From positions 34,557 through 45,945 of the forward strand of contig DGBN01000068.1 in assembly GCA_002384815.1 (NCBI GenBank): 11,389 nucleotides of DNA, written 5' to 3'. The notes beneath the pieces are model-generated. The model was not told where the DNA came from. It saw only the letters and a program-made list of their open reading frames with translations, and ran no database searches. The stretch is from Oxalobacteraceae bacterium UBA4003 (GTDB lineage Bacteria; Pseudomonadota; Gammaproteobacteria; Burkholderiales; Burkholderiaceae_D). A program made the translations under genes and the position numbers. This document shows, in pieces, positions 1-6,543 of this stretch (the stretch's first letter is position 1; each line of letters starts with the position of its first letter).

Positions 1-1488
1 CTTGCCGGTTGCCTTGTCTTTCGCGCCGACGTGCAGGATACCATTGGCATCGATGTCGAAGGTCACTTCAATCTGCGGCGTGCCACGTGACGATGGTGGA
101 ATACCTTCCAGATTGAATTCGCCCAGACCTTTATTGCCAACTGCCATCTCACGCTCACCCTGGTAAACCTTGATGGTTACCGCAGGCTGATTGTCGTCAG
201 CAGTCGAGAACACCTGGCTGAACTTGGTAGGGATCGTGGTATTTTTCTGAATCATCTTCGTCATCACACCGCCCAGGGTTTCGATACCCAGCGACAATGG
301 GGTCACGTCGAGCAACAACAGATCCTTGCGATCGCCGGACAGGACCGAACCTTGAATTGCTGCGCCGACAGCCACCGCTTCATCCGGGTTGACGTCTTTG
401 CGTGGTTCCTTGCCGAAAAATTCTTTTACTTTTTCCTGCACCTTAGGCATACGGGTCATACCGCCGACCAGAATGATGTCGTCAATGTCAGTCACTTTGA
501 CACCTGCATCCTTGATCGCGATGCTGAGTGGCGCAATGGTTTTGCTGATCAGTTCTTCAACCAGCGATTCCAGTTTTGCACGCGTGATTTTCAGGTTCAA
601 ATGGACAGGTGCGCCGTTCGCCATGGCGATGTACGGCTCATTGATTTCAGTTTGCTGCGACGACGACAGTTCGATCTTCGCGCGTTCTGCCGAAGCCTTG
701 ATACGTTGCAGTGCAATCGCATCCTTGCTCAAGTCGAGGCCGTTGATTTTCTTGAATTCGTCGATGATGTAATCGATGACGCGTTGATCGAAATCTTCAC
801 CACCGAGGAAGGTATCGCCGTTGGTCGACAACACTTCGAATTGCATTTCGCCATCGACGTCTGCAATTTCGATGATAGAGATATCGAAAGTGCCGCCGCC
901 CAAGTCATACACGGCGATTTTGCGGTCGCCCTTGCCGCCTTTGTCGAGGCCGAACGCCAATGCTGCTGCGGTTGGTTCGTTGATGATGCGCTTGACGTCC
1001 AGACCGGCAATGCGGCCCGCATCTTTGGTCGCCTGACGCTGTGCATCGTTGAAGTAGGCAGGAACGGTAATAACCGCTTCCGTCACTTCTTCGCCGAGGT
1101 AGTCTTCAGCAGTTTTTTTCATCTTGCGCAGGATTTCTGCGGAGATTTGCTGTGCGGCCAGTTTTTTGTCGCGCACGGAAATCCATGCGTCACCATTGTC
1201 GGCTTTGACGATTTGATACGGCATCATGCCGATATCCTTCTGCACTTCTTTTTCGTCGAATTTGCGGCCGATCAAACGCTTGACTGCGTACAGCGTGTTT
1301 TTAGGATTGGTGACAGCCTGACGTTTGGCCGGTGCGCCAACCAGAATTTCGCCGTCTTCCTGATAGGCGATAACGGATGGCGTAGTACGCGCACCCTCTG
1401 AATTTTCGATGACTTTCGGCTTGCCGCCTTCCATGATTGCTACGCAGGAGTTGGTCGTGCCTAAATCAATACCGATGATTTTTCCCAT
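1..1488 (-). CDS. dnaK: Molecular chaperone DnaK (Hsp70), C-terminal part outside window
   Basis: ATP-dependent Hsp70 chaperone of the cytoplasm; it folds and refolds proteins together with DnaJ and the nucleotide exchange factor GrpE. The reverse strand is open from ATG 1488 to base 1, giving 496 codons with no stop, so the last part of the substrate-binding domain and the lid lie beyond the left edge. Visible motifs: the N-terminal phosphate loop IGIDLGTTNS (residues 5-14), VPAYFNDAQRQATKDAG, INEPTAAALAFG, the second phosphate loop DLGGGTFD, VGGMTRMP, and the interdomain linker LLLLDVTPLSLGIETLGG, whose Asp is residue 394, essentially the E. coli position. A Shine-Dalgarno sequence (AAGGGA) precedes the ATG. 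The gene follows grpE after 88 bases and has its own sigma-32-type promoter there. Nothing looks broken. dnaJ is expected next but is not in view. Confidence 0.98.
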   Translation of the reverse strand, partial: MGKIIGIDLGTTNSCVAIMEGGKPKVIENSEGARTTPSVIAYQEDGEILVGAPAKRQAVTNPKNTLYAVKRLIGRKFDEKEVQKDIGMMPYQIVKADNGDAWISVRDKKLAAQQISAEILRKMKKTAEDYLGEEVTEAVITVPAYFNDAQRQATKDAGRIAGLDVKRIINEPTAAALAFGLDKGGKGDRKIAVYDLGGGTFDISIIEIADVDGEMQFEVLSTNGDTFLGGEDFDQRVIDYIIDEFKKINGLDLSKDAIALQRIKASAERAKIELSSSQQTEINEPYIAMANGAPVHLNLKITRAKLESLVEELISKTIAPLSIAIKDAGVKVTDIDDIILVGGMTRMPKVQEKVKEFFGKEPRKDVNPDEAVAVGAAIQGSVLSGDRKDLLLLDVTPLSLGIETLGGVMTKMIQKNTTIPTKFSQVFSTADDNQPAVTIKVYQGEREMAVGNKGLGEFNLEGIPPSSRGTPQIEVTFDIDANGILHVGAKDKATGK

Positions 1489-1550
1489 GATGGTATTTCC
1501 CTTAAATGTCTGTAAAACAAAACTGTTAAATAAAATTGGATGAAATCAAT

Positions 1551-1576
1551 ATGTGGCGCGAAACGATGCTTTCAAG
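1551..1576 (-). promoter_or_regulatory. Sigma-32 heat-shock promoter of dnaK
   Basis: Read on the minus strand, CTTGAAA (1576-1570) is followed by a 13-base spacer and CCACAT (1556-1551). This matches the sigma-32 consensus CTTGAAA-N13/14-CCCCAT in every position but one of the -10. The -35 box touches the grpE stop codon (1579-1577). Transcription would start near 1544, leaving a roughly 55-base AT-rich leader before dnaK ATG 1488. It lets dnaK be transcribed separately from grpE. Confidence 0.75.
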
Positions 1577-2113
1577 TTATTTTTCTTGTGCAACCGTCAC
1601 CAATGCCGGACGCAGCAGGCGGTCTGCAATCAGATAACCCTTTTGCAGCGTGCTGACGATGGTATTGGCTTCCTGATCGGCAGGAACCACGGAAATCGCC
1701 TGATGTTTCATAGGATCCAGCTTGTCGCCTTGCGCCGGTTTGATTTCCAGCAGACGATTCTTTTCAAACGCGGCGCTCAGTTGCTTGAGCGTCATTTCCA
1801 CACCTTCTTTCAGGGATTCGATCGTTGGCGTTTCTACTTGCAAAGCCATTTCCAGGCTGTCTTTTACCGGCACCAACACTTCAGCGAAGCCCTCAATCGC
1901 AAATTTATGCGCTCGGGTCACATCTTCCTGCGCTCGGCGGCGGAAATTCTCGTTCTCGGCTTTGGCACGCAGGAAGCTATCCTGCAATTCCTGCACCTGC
2001 AACTGGGATGCCGCGAGCTGCTCTTCCAGCGCAGGAACGATAGCCGGAGCGTCGGCTGACGCCGGCTCTTCCATCGCTGCCGCCTGCTCTGCGTATTTGT
2101 CCTGGTCTTGCAT
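1577..2113 (-). CDS. grpE: Nucleotide exchange factor GrpE
   Basis: GrpE releases ADP from DnaK and so resets the chaperone cycle; it acts as a dimer in the cytoplasm. The product is 178 residues, usual for the family. An acidic, Ala-rich N-terminal tail leads into a long helical stretch (about residues 28-75, containing LRAKAENENFRRRAQED) that forms the dimer coiled coil. The C-terminal beta domain ends in the GrpE signature TIVSTLQKGYLIADRLLRPA followed by VTVA. The start at ATG 2113 is chosen because GGAG (2125-2122) sits 8 bases upstream. A longer in-frame ATG at 2170 would lie at the -10 box of the heat-shock promoter and cannot be on that transcript. The gene is followed by dnaK 88 bases downstream in the same direction. 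Confidence 0.97.
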   Translation of the reverse strand: MQDQDKYAEQAAAMEEPASADAPAIVPALEEQLAASQLQVQELQDSFLRAKAENENFRRRAQEDVTRAHKFAIEGFAEVLVPVKDSLEMALQVETPTIESLKEGVEMTLKQLSAAFEKNRLLEIKPAQGDKLDPMKHQAISVVPADQEANTIVSTLQKGYLIADRLLRPALVTVAQEK

Positions 2114-2170
2114 GAAAAAATCTCCAACAATCAATGGGTTATGACAAAAAATGTCAATGCGACACTCCAC

Positions 2171-2196
2171 ATGGGGTTATCCCACATTATTTCAAG
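2171..2196 (-). promoter_or_regulatory. Sigma-32 heat-shock promoter of grpE
   Basis: On the minus strand CTTGAAA (2196-2190), a 13-base spacer and CCCCAT (2176-2171) give a perfect match to the sigma-32 promoter consensus; the preceding CCC also fits its extended -35 (CCCTTGAA). The expected start near 2164 leaves a leader of about 50 bases before grpE ATG 2113. No CIRCE operator (TTAGCACTC-N9-GAGTGCTAA) is seen near it, so control here looks sigma-32 based and not HrcA based. Confidence 0.85.
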
Positions 2197-2324
2197 GGGT
2201 ATTGCCGTGGAATTTGATGAATACGCGAAACGCGCATGATATCGTCGTTGTACGCCAGCTGCGAGAGCGTTGTTACAAAAATCAGCTCTCCATGGGTTGG
2301 TATTTTACGCCGCTTGGACTACGC

Positions 2325-2330
2325 TATAAA
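2325..2330 (+). promoter_or_regulatory. Possible -10 box upstream of the 26-codon gene
   Basis: TATAAA matches five of six positions of the sigma-70 -10 consensus and lies 50 bases before GTG 2381. I find no convincing -35 at 16-18 bases; TTGGTA at 2297 is too far (22 bases). The rest of 2197-2380 shows no recognisable feature apart from this box. Confidence 0.25.
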
Positions 2331-2380
2331 CAAGATAAACAGCGGCCTGATTCCGTCAGCCTCATCCACAGGAGCTTATC

Positions 2381-2461
2381 GTGAACCTGTCCATTATCTA
2401 CCTCTCCCTCGTTGTCTATGTCACGCTTGCCGTTGCCATCATCTGTTATACGGAACTGTAA
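2381..2461 (+). CDS. Putative 26-residue single-pass membrane microprotein
   Basis: Not recognised. A GTG start at 2381 is preceded by AGGAG (2370-2374) at an ideal 6-base distance, the best Shine-Dalgarno sequence in the window, and the frame closes at TAA 2459-2461. An in-frame TGA at 2348 and the absence of another start codon between them make GTG the only credible start. The product opens MNLSIIYLSL and ends ICYTEL. Apart from one Glu next to the C-terminus it has no charged residues, and about residues 4-23 (Ile, Leu, Val, Ala, Tyr) would span the membrane. It lies alone in the 459-base space between hemH and grpE, divergent from grpE and convergent with hemH. By size and build it resembles the class of small bacterial membrane proteins (CydX, KdpF and others), but I see no specific family match and no partner gene beside it. 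Function unknown; a chance open frame is possible but less likely given the ribosome binding site. Confidence 0.55.
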   Translation: MNLSIIYLSLVVYVTLAVAIICYTEL

Positions 2462-2492
2462 GCGGCACGGCTAATATTTCCGTCATTCCTGC

Positions 2493-2525
2493 AAAAAAAT
2501 GCGTCAGGAAGAGCCTTGCGTGACG
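2493..2525 (-). terminator. Probable Rho-independent terminator of hemH
   Basis: On the minus strand, CGTCA (2525-2521) can pair with TGACG (2506-2502) across a 14-base loop that itself allows AAG/CTT pairing. It is followed after two bases by seven T residues (2499-2493). It begins about 48 bases after the hemH stop. The stem is short, so efficiency is uncertain. Confidence 0.4.
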
Positions 2526-2572
2526 TTTGAAACCGTGGATACTGCGTCCGGCCAGGACGGCCGCACCCTTCC

Positions 2573-3679
2573 TTATTGCTGCGCTCCCAGTCGCTGTGCT
2601 TCCTCCAGAGAAATACGCGCCTGTTCGTTCCGCTCTTCATGGAGTGATGGCGACAGAATGGTCGGCCAGCCTATCATGTGCAACTCTGCGATCTGCGCCA
2701 GCGCCTTGATCCACGCATCGTTTTCATTCAGGCACGCAATATAGTTGAAATCCTGACCGCCTGCCTGCAGAAAATCGCGACGCACTTCAATGCCGATTTC
2801 TTCCAGCGTTTCCAGGCAATCGCTGGTAAAGCCGGGACACAGCACGTCTACTCGTTTGACGCCGTTTTTTGCCAGCTTCTGCAAGCTTGGCGCCGTGTAC
2901 GGTTGCAGCCATTCCGCCTTGCCGAAACGCGACTGGAAAGTCACCAGGTACTGGTCTTCAGTCAAACCCAGCTCCTTTGCCAGCAGGCGTGCGGTTTTGT
3001 GGCATTCGCAATAATACGGGTCGCCCAACAACAAGCTGCGCTTCGGCACACCGTGAAAACTCATTACCAATTTATCCGGACGTCCAGACATATCCCAGTG
3101 AGCAAGCACTGACTTTTGCAAGGCGAGAATATAAGCTTCGTGATCGTGATAATGCTTGATAAAGCGCAGTTCGGGCACATTGCGTTCCTGTGCATAATGC
3201 TTGAATACCGCATCGAAAATCGAAGCAGTAGTCGTACCCGAATACTGCGGATAGGCTGGCAGCACCAGAATGCGGTCGCAACCGTCCGCCTTCAGCTTGC
3301 GCAAGATTTCCGGCACCGACGGGCTGCCATAACGCATTGCGTATTCGACCCGAACTTCATGTCCGCGCGCGCCCAGATAACCAGTCAGCAATTTGGCCTG
3401 TTTTTCCGTATGCACACGCAGGGGCGAACCGTCATTACTCCAGATAGCAGCATATTTTTTGGCCGACTTTCCGGATCGAAACGGCAGGATGATCAGCTTG
3501 AGGATGAACCACCAGATCACACGCGGGATTTCAACCACGCGCGGATCAGACAGGAATTCATTCAGGTAGGAACGTACGGCAGAAGTCGTTGGCGCATCGG
3601 GTGTACCGAGATTGACCAGCAGGACGGCGGTTTTCGGCAGGCTGCCATGGGTGTACGGTGGTTCGGTATGAAATGACAT
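2573..3679 (-). CDS. hemH: Ferrochelatase (protohaem ferro-lyase)
   Basis: Last step of haem synthesis: inserts Fe(2+) into protoporphyrin IX at the inner face of the cytoplasmic membrane. The product has 368 residues, normal for proteobacterial HemH. Visible family signatures: LLVNLGTPDAP (residues 20-30), the catalytic-His motif VMSFHGVPKR (His about 209), FQSRFGKAEWLQPYT (248-262), and CPGFTSDCLETLEEI (281-295) with the conserved acidic residues. A Trp/Ile/Leu-rich patch (about 54-67) fits the membrane-contacting lip. ATG 3679 is 77 bases after recN and lacks a Shine-Dalgarno sequence. A promoter-like TTGTCA-N18-TCAAAT ends only 10 bases before it. The gene may be read from that promoter or through from recN. 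No metal-binding C-terminal cysteine cluster is present. Confidence 0.97.
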   Translation of the reverse strand: MSFHTEPPYTHGSLPKTAVLLVNLGTPDAPTTSAVRSYLNEFLSDPRVVEIPRVIWWFILKLIILPFRSGKSAKKYAAIWSNDGSPLRVHTEKQAKLLTGYLGARGHEVRVEYAMRYGSPSVPEILRKLKADGCDRILVLPAYPQYSGTTTASIFDAVFKHYAQERNVPELRFIKHYHDHEAYILALQKSVLAHWDMSGRPDKLVMSFHGVPKRSLLLGDPYYCECHKTARLLAKELGLTEDQYLVTFQSRFGKAEWLQPYTAPSLQKLAKNGVKRVDVLCPGFTSDCLETLEEIGIEVRRDFLQAGGQDFNYIACLNENDAWIKALAQIAELHMIGWPTILSPSLHEERNEQARISLEEAQRLGAQQ

Positions 3680-3689
3680 GGCGCTTTGA

Positions 3690-3719
3690 ATTTGAGTAAT
3701 CGGTGAGGAGTGCTGACAA
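3690..3719 (-). promoter_or_regulatory. Possible sigma-70 promoter of hemH (near-leaderless)
   Basis: On the minus strand TTGTCA (3719-3714, five of six) is followed after 18 bases by TCAAAT (3695-3690, four of six). The -10 ends 10 bases before the hemH ATG, so the mRNA would begin at or within a few bases of the start codon. This fits the lack of a Shine-Dalgarno sequence. Confidence 0.35.
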
Positions 3720-3727
3720 TCGAACGA

Positions 3728-3752
3728 GCGGCCGAGTATCTACTCGGTCCGC
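3728..3752 (-). repeat. Strong inverted repeat between recN and hemH
   Basis: GCGG-CCGAGTA (3728-3738), a TC centre, then TACTCGG-T-CCGC (3741-3752) form an 11-base-pair stem with one bulged T. It starts only 4 bases past the recN stop codon on the minus strand. No T run follows in that direction, so it is not a textbook intrinsic terminator. It may cap and stabilise the recN 3' end, act as a weak or Rho-assisted terminator, or be a protein-binding palindrome just upstream of the putative hemH -35 box. Confidence 0.7.
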
Positions 3753-3756
3753 ATGC

Positions 3757-5406
3757 TCAGCTTGCCAGCAATTCGCGTGCGTGCGTGCGGGTGGTCGCGG
3801 TGATTTCCAGCCCGCCCAGCATGCGGGCAATTTCTTCCACGCGTGCATGATCGTCGAGTGCATCGATGGATGATAAAGTTTTGCCGTTAGTGCTTTGTTT
3901 GCTGACTTGAAAATGCCGGTTCGCCTGGCTGGCGACCTGCGGTAAATGCGTGACGCACAAGACTTGTCTGTCCTGCCCAAGCTTGCGCAGCAGGCGGCCG
4001 ACCACCTCTGCCACTCCACCGCCTATGCCGCTATCGACCTCATCGAAAATCAGCGTGGGCGTTGCCGTGGCGCTGGAAGTGATCACGGAAATCGCCAGTG
4101 CAATGCGCGCCAGTTCGCCTCCGGATGCCACTTTGGCCAGCGGCCGTGGCGTAGTGCCGGCATGCGCGGCGACCATGAATTCGATTTGTTCAAGGCCGTA
4201 GGACGCCGGTTCGCACGGCTGCAAGGCGATGGCGAATTTGCCACCGGTCATGCTGAGTTCCTGCATGGCAGCCGTCACCGCATCGCCCAAGGCTTTAGCT
4301 GCCTTGGTACGTACCCTGGATAATTTTTGCGCCGCCGCCAGGTAAGCAGCTTTCAATTTTTCTTCCTGCGCACGCAAGGCATCCAGATCGCTGGCGTCGG
4401 CCAGTTGTTTCAATTGCGCGGACAGGGTTTCCAGCTCCTGCGGCAAATCATCGGCTGCGACGTGAAACTTGCGTGAGGCGGAGTGGATATTTTCCAGACG
4501 TGTTTCCACTTCACGCAAACGTGCCGGATCGAGTTCGACCCGGCTCAGATAATCATTCAACGCGTACACAGCTTCCTGCAATTGAATGCGTGCAGGTTCC
4601 AGCGCATCCAGCACCGGCTGCAAACCGGCATCGAGATCGACCAGCTTGCCGATGCGGATATTAAGCGAGGACAGTTGTGACAGCATAGGCGCCGTCTCTG
4701 CTTCGGAAATCAGCGTCAATGCATCTTGCGCACCTTCAATCAGACTGGCGGCATGCGACAGACGACTGTGTTCATTGCTGATATCCGACCATTCGCCGGG
4801 CTTGACGGAAAGTTTTTCCAGTTCGCCGACCTGCCATTCAAGCCGTTCGCGTTCCAGCAAAACATTCTTGGCATTGGTTTCGAATTCTTCGCGTTGTTTG
4901 GCGAGTCCGCGCCATGTTTTATACGCTGTAGCGACAGCTTTCACTTCATCCTGCAAACCGGCCTGGTTATCCAGTAATACGCGTTGCGCGTCCGGCTTGA
5001 GCAAAGATTGATGCGCGTGCTGACCATGAATGTCGACCAGTTTTTCACCCAGTTCGCGCAGTTGGGTAGCGGTAGCAGCAATACCATTGATAAAGGCTTT
5101 CGAGCGGCCGGCATTGTCGATCACGCGACGCAGCAAGGCACCGCCTTCTTCGTTGGTGAATTCATTATCTTCCAGCCAGGCATCGAGCTCTGTGCTGGCG
5201 GCAAAGTCGGCCGTGATATCTGCCTTGGCCGCACCTTCGCGCACGACGCTGGCGTCGCCACGGCCGCCCAGCGCCAGCGCCAGTGCATCGATCAAAATCG
5301 ATTTACCGGCACCCGTTTCACCGGTAAATACCGAGAAGCCGGATGAAAACTCAAGTTCGATGGCATCGACGATCACGAAATCGCGAATGGAAAGCGTGCG
5401 CAGCAT
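3757..5406 (-). CDS. recN: DNA repair protein RecN (SMC-like ATPase)
   Basis: RecN is a cytoplasmic SMC-type ATPase acting in recombinational repair of double-strand breaks. The product from ATG 5406 is 549 residues, close to the usual 550 or so. It starts MLRTLSIRDFVIVDAIELEF, as RecN proteins do. Walker A is GETGAGKS (29-36), the ABC signature is ASGGELARIALAI (about 427-439), and Walker B is LIFDEVDSGIGGG (about 452-464) followed by CVTHLPQVA. The middle (about 150-370) is rich in Glu, Leu and Arg, as expected for the coiled-coil arms. An upstream in-frame TTG at 5469 adds 21 residues unlike the family and is rejected. It lies 122 bases after nadK in the same direction. I found no LexA-type CTG-N10-CAG or CTGT-N8-ACAG site upstream. 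Confidence 0.96.
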   Translation of the reverse strand: MLRTLSIRDFVIVDAIELEFSSGFSVFTGETGAGKSILIDALALALGGRGDASVVREGAAKADITADFAASTELDAWLEDNEFTNEEGGALLRRVIDNAGRSKAFINGIAATATQLRELGEKLVDIHGQHAHQSLLKPDAQRVLLDNQAGLQDEVKAVATAYKTWRGLAKQREEFETNAKNVLLERERLEWQVGELEKLSVKPGEWSDISNEHSRLSHAASLIEGAQDALTLISEAETAPMLSQLSSLNIRIGKLVDLDAGLQPVLDALEPARIQLQEAVYALNDYLSRVELDPARLREVETRLENIHSASRKFHVAADDLPQELETLSAQLKQLADASDLDALRAQEEKLKAAYLAAAQKLSRVRTKAAKALGDAVTAAMQELSMTGGKFAIALQPCEPASYGLEQIEFMVAAHAGTTPRPLAKVASGGELARIALAISVITSSATATPTLIFDEVDSGIGGGVAEVVGRLLRKLGQDRQVLCVTHLPQVASQANRHFQVSKQSTNGKTLSSIDALDDHARVEEIARMLGGLEITATTRTHARELLAS

Positions 5407-5432
5407 GTGGTTGGAATCTTCCCGTTGGTTCG

Positions 5433-5479
5433 GCTGTGCTGCATGGCCCGGCACAGCAGCGAGCGACAAATCAGATTTG
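5433..5479 (-). repeat. Two inverted repeats in the nadK-recN gap
   Basis: GCTGTGC (5433-5439) and GCACAGC (5451-5457) are perfect inverted arms with an 11-base loop. CAAATCAGATTTG (5467-5479) is a perfect palindrome around one central base. Both lie upstream of the recN ATG. Neither is followed by a T run. They could fold in the recN leader RNA or bind a regulator; the role is not known. Confidence 0.4.
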
Positions 5480-5528
5480 CATCAAGGTGTAAGCAGCGTA
5501 CTCGTCTCGGCATACTCAATCGGCAGCC

Positions 5529-6467
5529 TTATTTTAACTGTCCTTGCACCGATGGATATTCGTTCCAGTGCAGTTTTTCGCGCAGCGTATCGTAATAACT
5601 CCAGCCTTCAGGGTGCAGGAAGGTAATCTCGTGATCAGATCTTTTTACGATAATACGATCGCCGTGCAGCAGGCGCGCCACTGATTGCATATCGAAATTG
5701 ACATTACTATCGCGTCCGCCTACCACCTCAATCACGATCTCACTCGCATCCGGCACCACGATAGGACGATTCGACAAGGCATGCGGCGCAATCGGCACCA
5801 GTACGATGCCGGACAGGCTGGGGTGCAGCAAAGGACCGCCAGCAGAGAGGGAATACGCAGTAGAACCGGTAGGCGTAGCAACAATCAAGCCGTCCGAACG
5901 CTGGTTATACATGAAGCGGCCATCGACATGCACGCACAGTTCGACCATACCCGAGCCCGAGCCGCGCGACAGCACGACGTCGTTGAAAGCCAGCGTGTGA
6001 TGCATGACGGCACCGTTACGGGTCAGCGTACCCTGCAGCAGGCTGCGCGTTTCAGCAACAACCTTGCCGTTGAGCATATCCTCCAGCACCGGCATCATGT
6101 CTTCCAGCGAGATATCAGTCATGAAACCGAGGCGCCCCTGATTAATGCCGATCAGCGGCACCTTGTATGGCGCTAACTGACGTGCAATGCCGAGCATGGT
6201 GCCGTCGCCACCGACAATGATTGCCACATCGGCCAGTTCGCCGATCTGCGCCAGATCCATTGCTTCATGGCTGCCGAGACTAAAGCGCTCGGCAGTTTGC
6301 GAACCGAACACCACGCGGCGACCTGTCTTGCCCAGCGCTTCGGCTATCTGCGTCAATGACTGTGTAATATCGTCTACTGAATGCACATTTTCGCTGGGTT
6401 TTTGCTTGGCAAAAATCGCAATAGTTTGAAAAGACGAGGCGGTGTAGGAGTGAGAGGTCGGCAACAT
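5529..6467 (-). CDS. nadK: NAD kinase (ATP:NAD+ 2'-phosphotransferase)
   Basis: Phosphorylates NAD+ to NADP+, the only route to NADP(H), in the cytosol. The 312-residue product has the family's diagnostic GGDGT loop (86-90), the NAD-contacting FNDVVLSRG segment (161-169), and SDGLIVATPTGSTAYSLSAG (191-210), the NAD kinase signature; HPSLSG and a C-terminal beta-rich domain follow. ATG 6467 is the only start between an upstream in-frame TAG and the conserved region. It has no Shine-Dalgarno at a usable distance, and an extended -10-like TGGTCTAAT ends 7 bases before it. The first dozen residues (MLPTSHSYTASS) precede the conserved core and may be a loose tail. It is divergent from the HAD gene (76-base gap) and is followed by recN 122 bases downstream. 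Confidence 0.97.
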   Translation of the reverse strand: MLPTSHSYTASSFQTIAIFAKQKPSENVHSVDDITQSLTQIAEALGKTGRRVVFGSQTAERFSLGSHEAMDLAQIGELADVAIIVGGDGTMLGIARQLAPYKVPLIGINQGRLGFMTDISLEDMMPVLEDMLNGKVVAETRSLLQGTLTRNGAVMHHTLAFNDVVLSRGSGSGMVELCVHVDGRFMYNQRSDGLIVATPTGSTAYSLSAGGPLLHPSLSGIVLVPIAPHALSNRPIVVPDASEIVIEVVGGRDSNVNFDMQSVARLLHGDRIIVKRSDHEITFLHPEGWSYYDTLREKLHWNEYPSVQGQLK

Positions 6468-6474
6468 GCTGCAG

Positions 6475-6483
6475 ATTAGACCA
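6475..6483 (-). promoter_or_regulatory. Possible extended -10 box of nadK
   Basis: On the minus strand TGG-TCTAAT is an extended -10 motif (five of six in the hexamer). It ends 7 bases before nadK ATG 6467, so the transcript could begin at the start codon. The -35 region is poor (GTGCAA at 18 bases), as is allowed for extended -10 promoters. Confidence 0.3.
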
Positions 6484-6543
6484 TAATTCCTCTTTCTCTT
6501 GCACTATGCGGTGCAGCATCCGCACGAATAATTTTGCCCCCTT

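Noticed and set aside
352..1401. A 349-codon open frame on the plus strand.
   Set aside because: It lies antisense to dnaK, whose translation is perfect throughout; the antisense frame is Phe/Cys/His-rich and matches no family. It is a by-product of dnaK codon use.
1553..2059. A 168-codon plus-strand frame opposite grpE.
   Set aside because: Shadow of grpE; no ribosome binding site and no recognisable domain.
2114..2170. N-terminal extension of GrpE to ATG 2170.
   Set aside because: The ATG is at the -10 box of the sigma-32 promoter and the extra 19 residues are not GrpE-like; GGAG precedes ATG 2113.
2486..2510. TTCCTG/CAGGAA inverted repeat with seven A residues in the loop as a terminator for the plus-strand microprotein gene.
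   Set aside because: No T run follows on the plus strand and the A tract sits in the loop; the overlapping CGTCA/TGACG stem with T7 on the minus strand is the better reading.
3708..3716. GAGTGCTGA near hemH and TCAGCACTC at 8812-8820, resembling one half of a CIRCE operator.
   Set aside because: Eight of nine bases of a single half-site; the partner half at 9-base spacing is absent in both places, and the second lies inside fur.
5434..5456. CTGT...ACAG upstream of recN as a LexA site.
   Set aside because: The half-sites are 15 bases apart, not 8, and there is no CTG-N10-CAG; it is part of the GCTGTGC/GCACAGC inverted repeat.
5030..5626. A 198-codon plus-strand frame opposite recN and its upstream gap.
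   Set aside because: Ser/Ala-rich shadow frame, mostly antisense to the RecN Walker A region; no start signal.
6474..6479. GTCTAA upstream of nadK as a sigma-E -10 element.
   Set aside because: No GAACTT-like -35 at the required distance.
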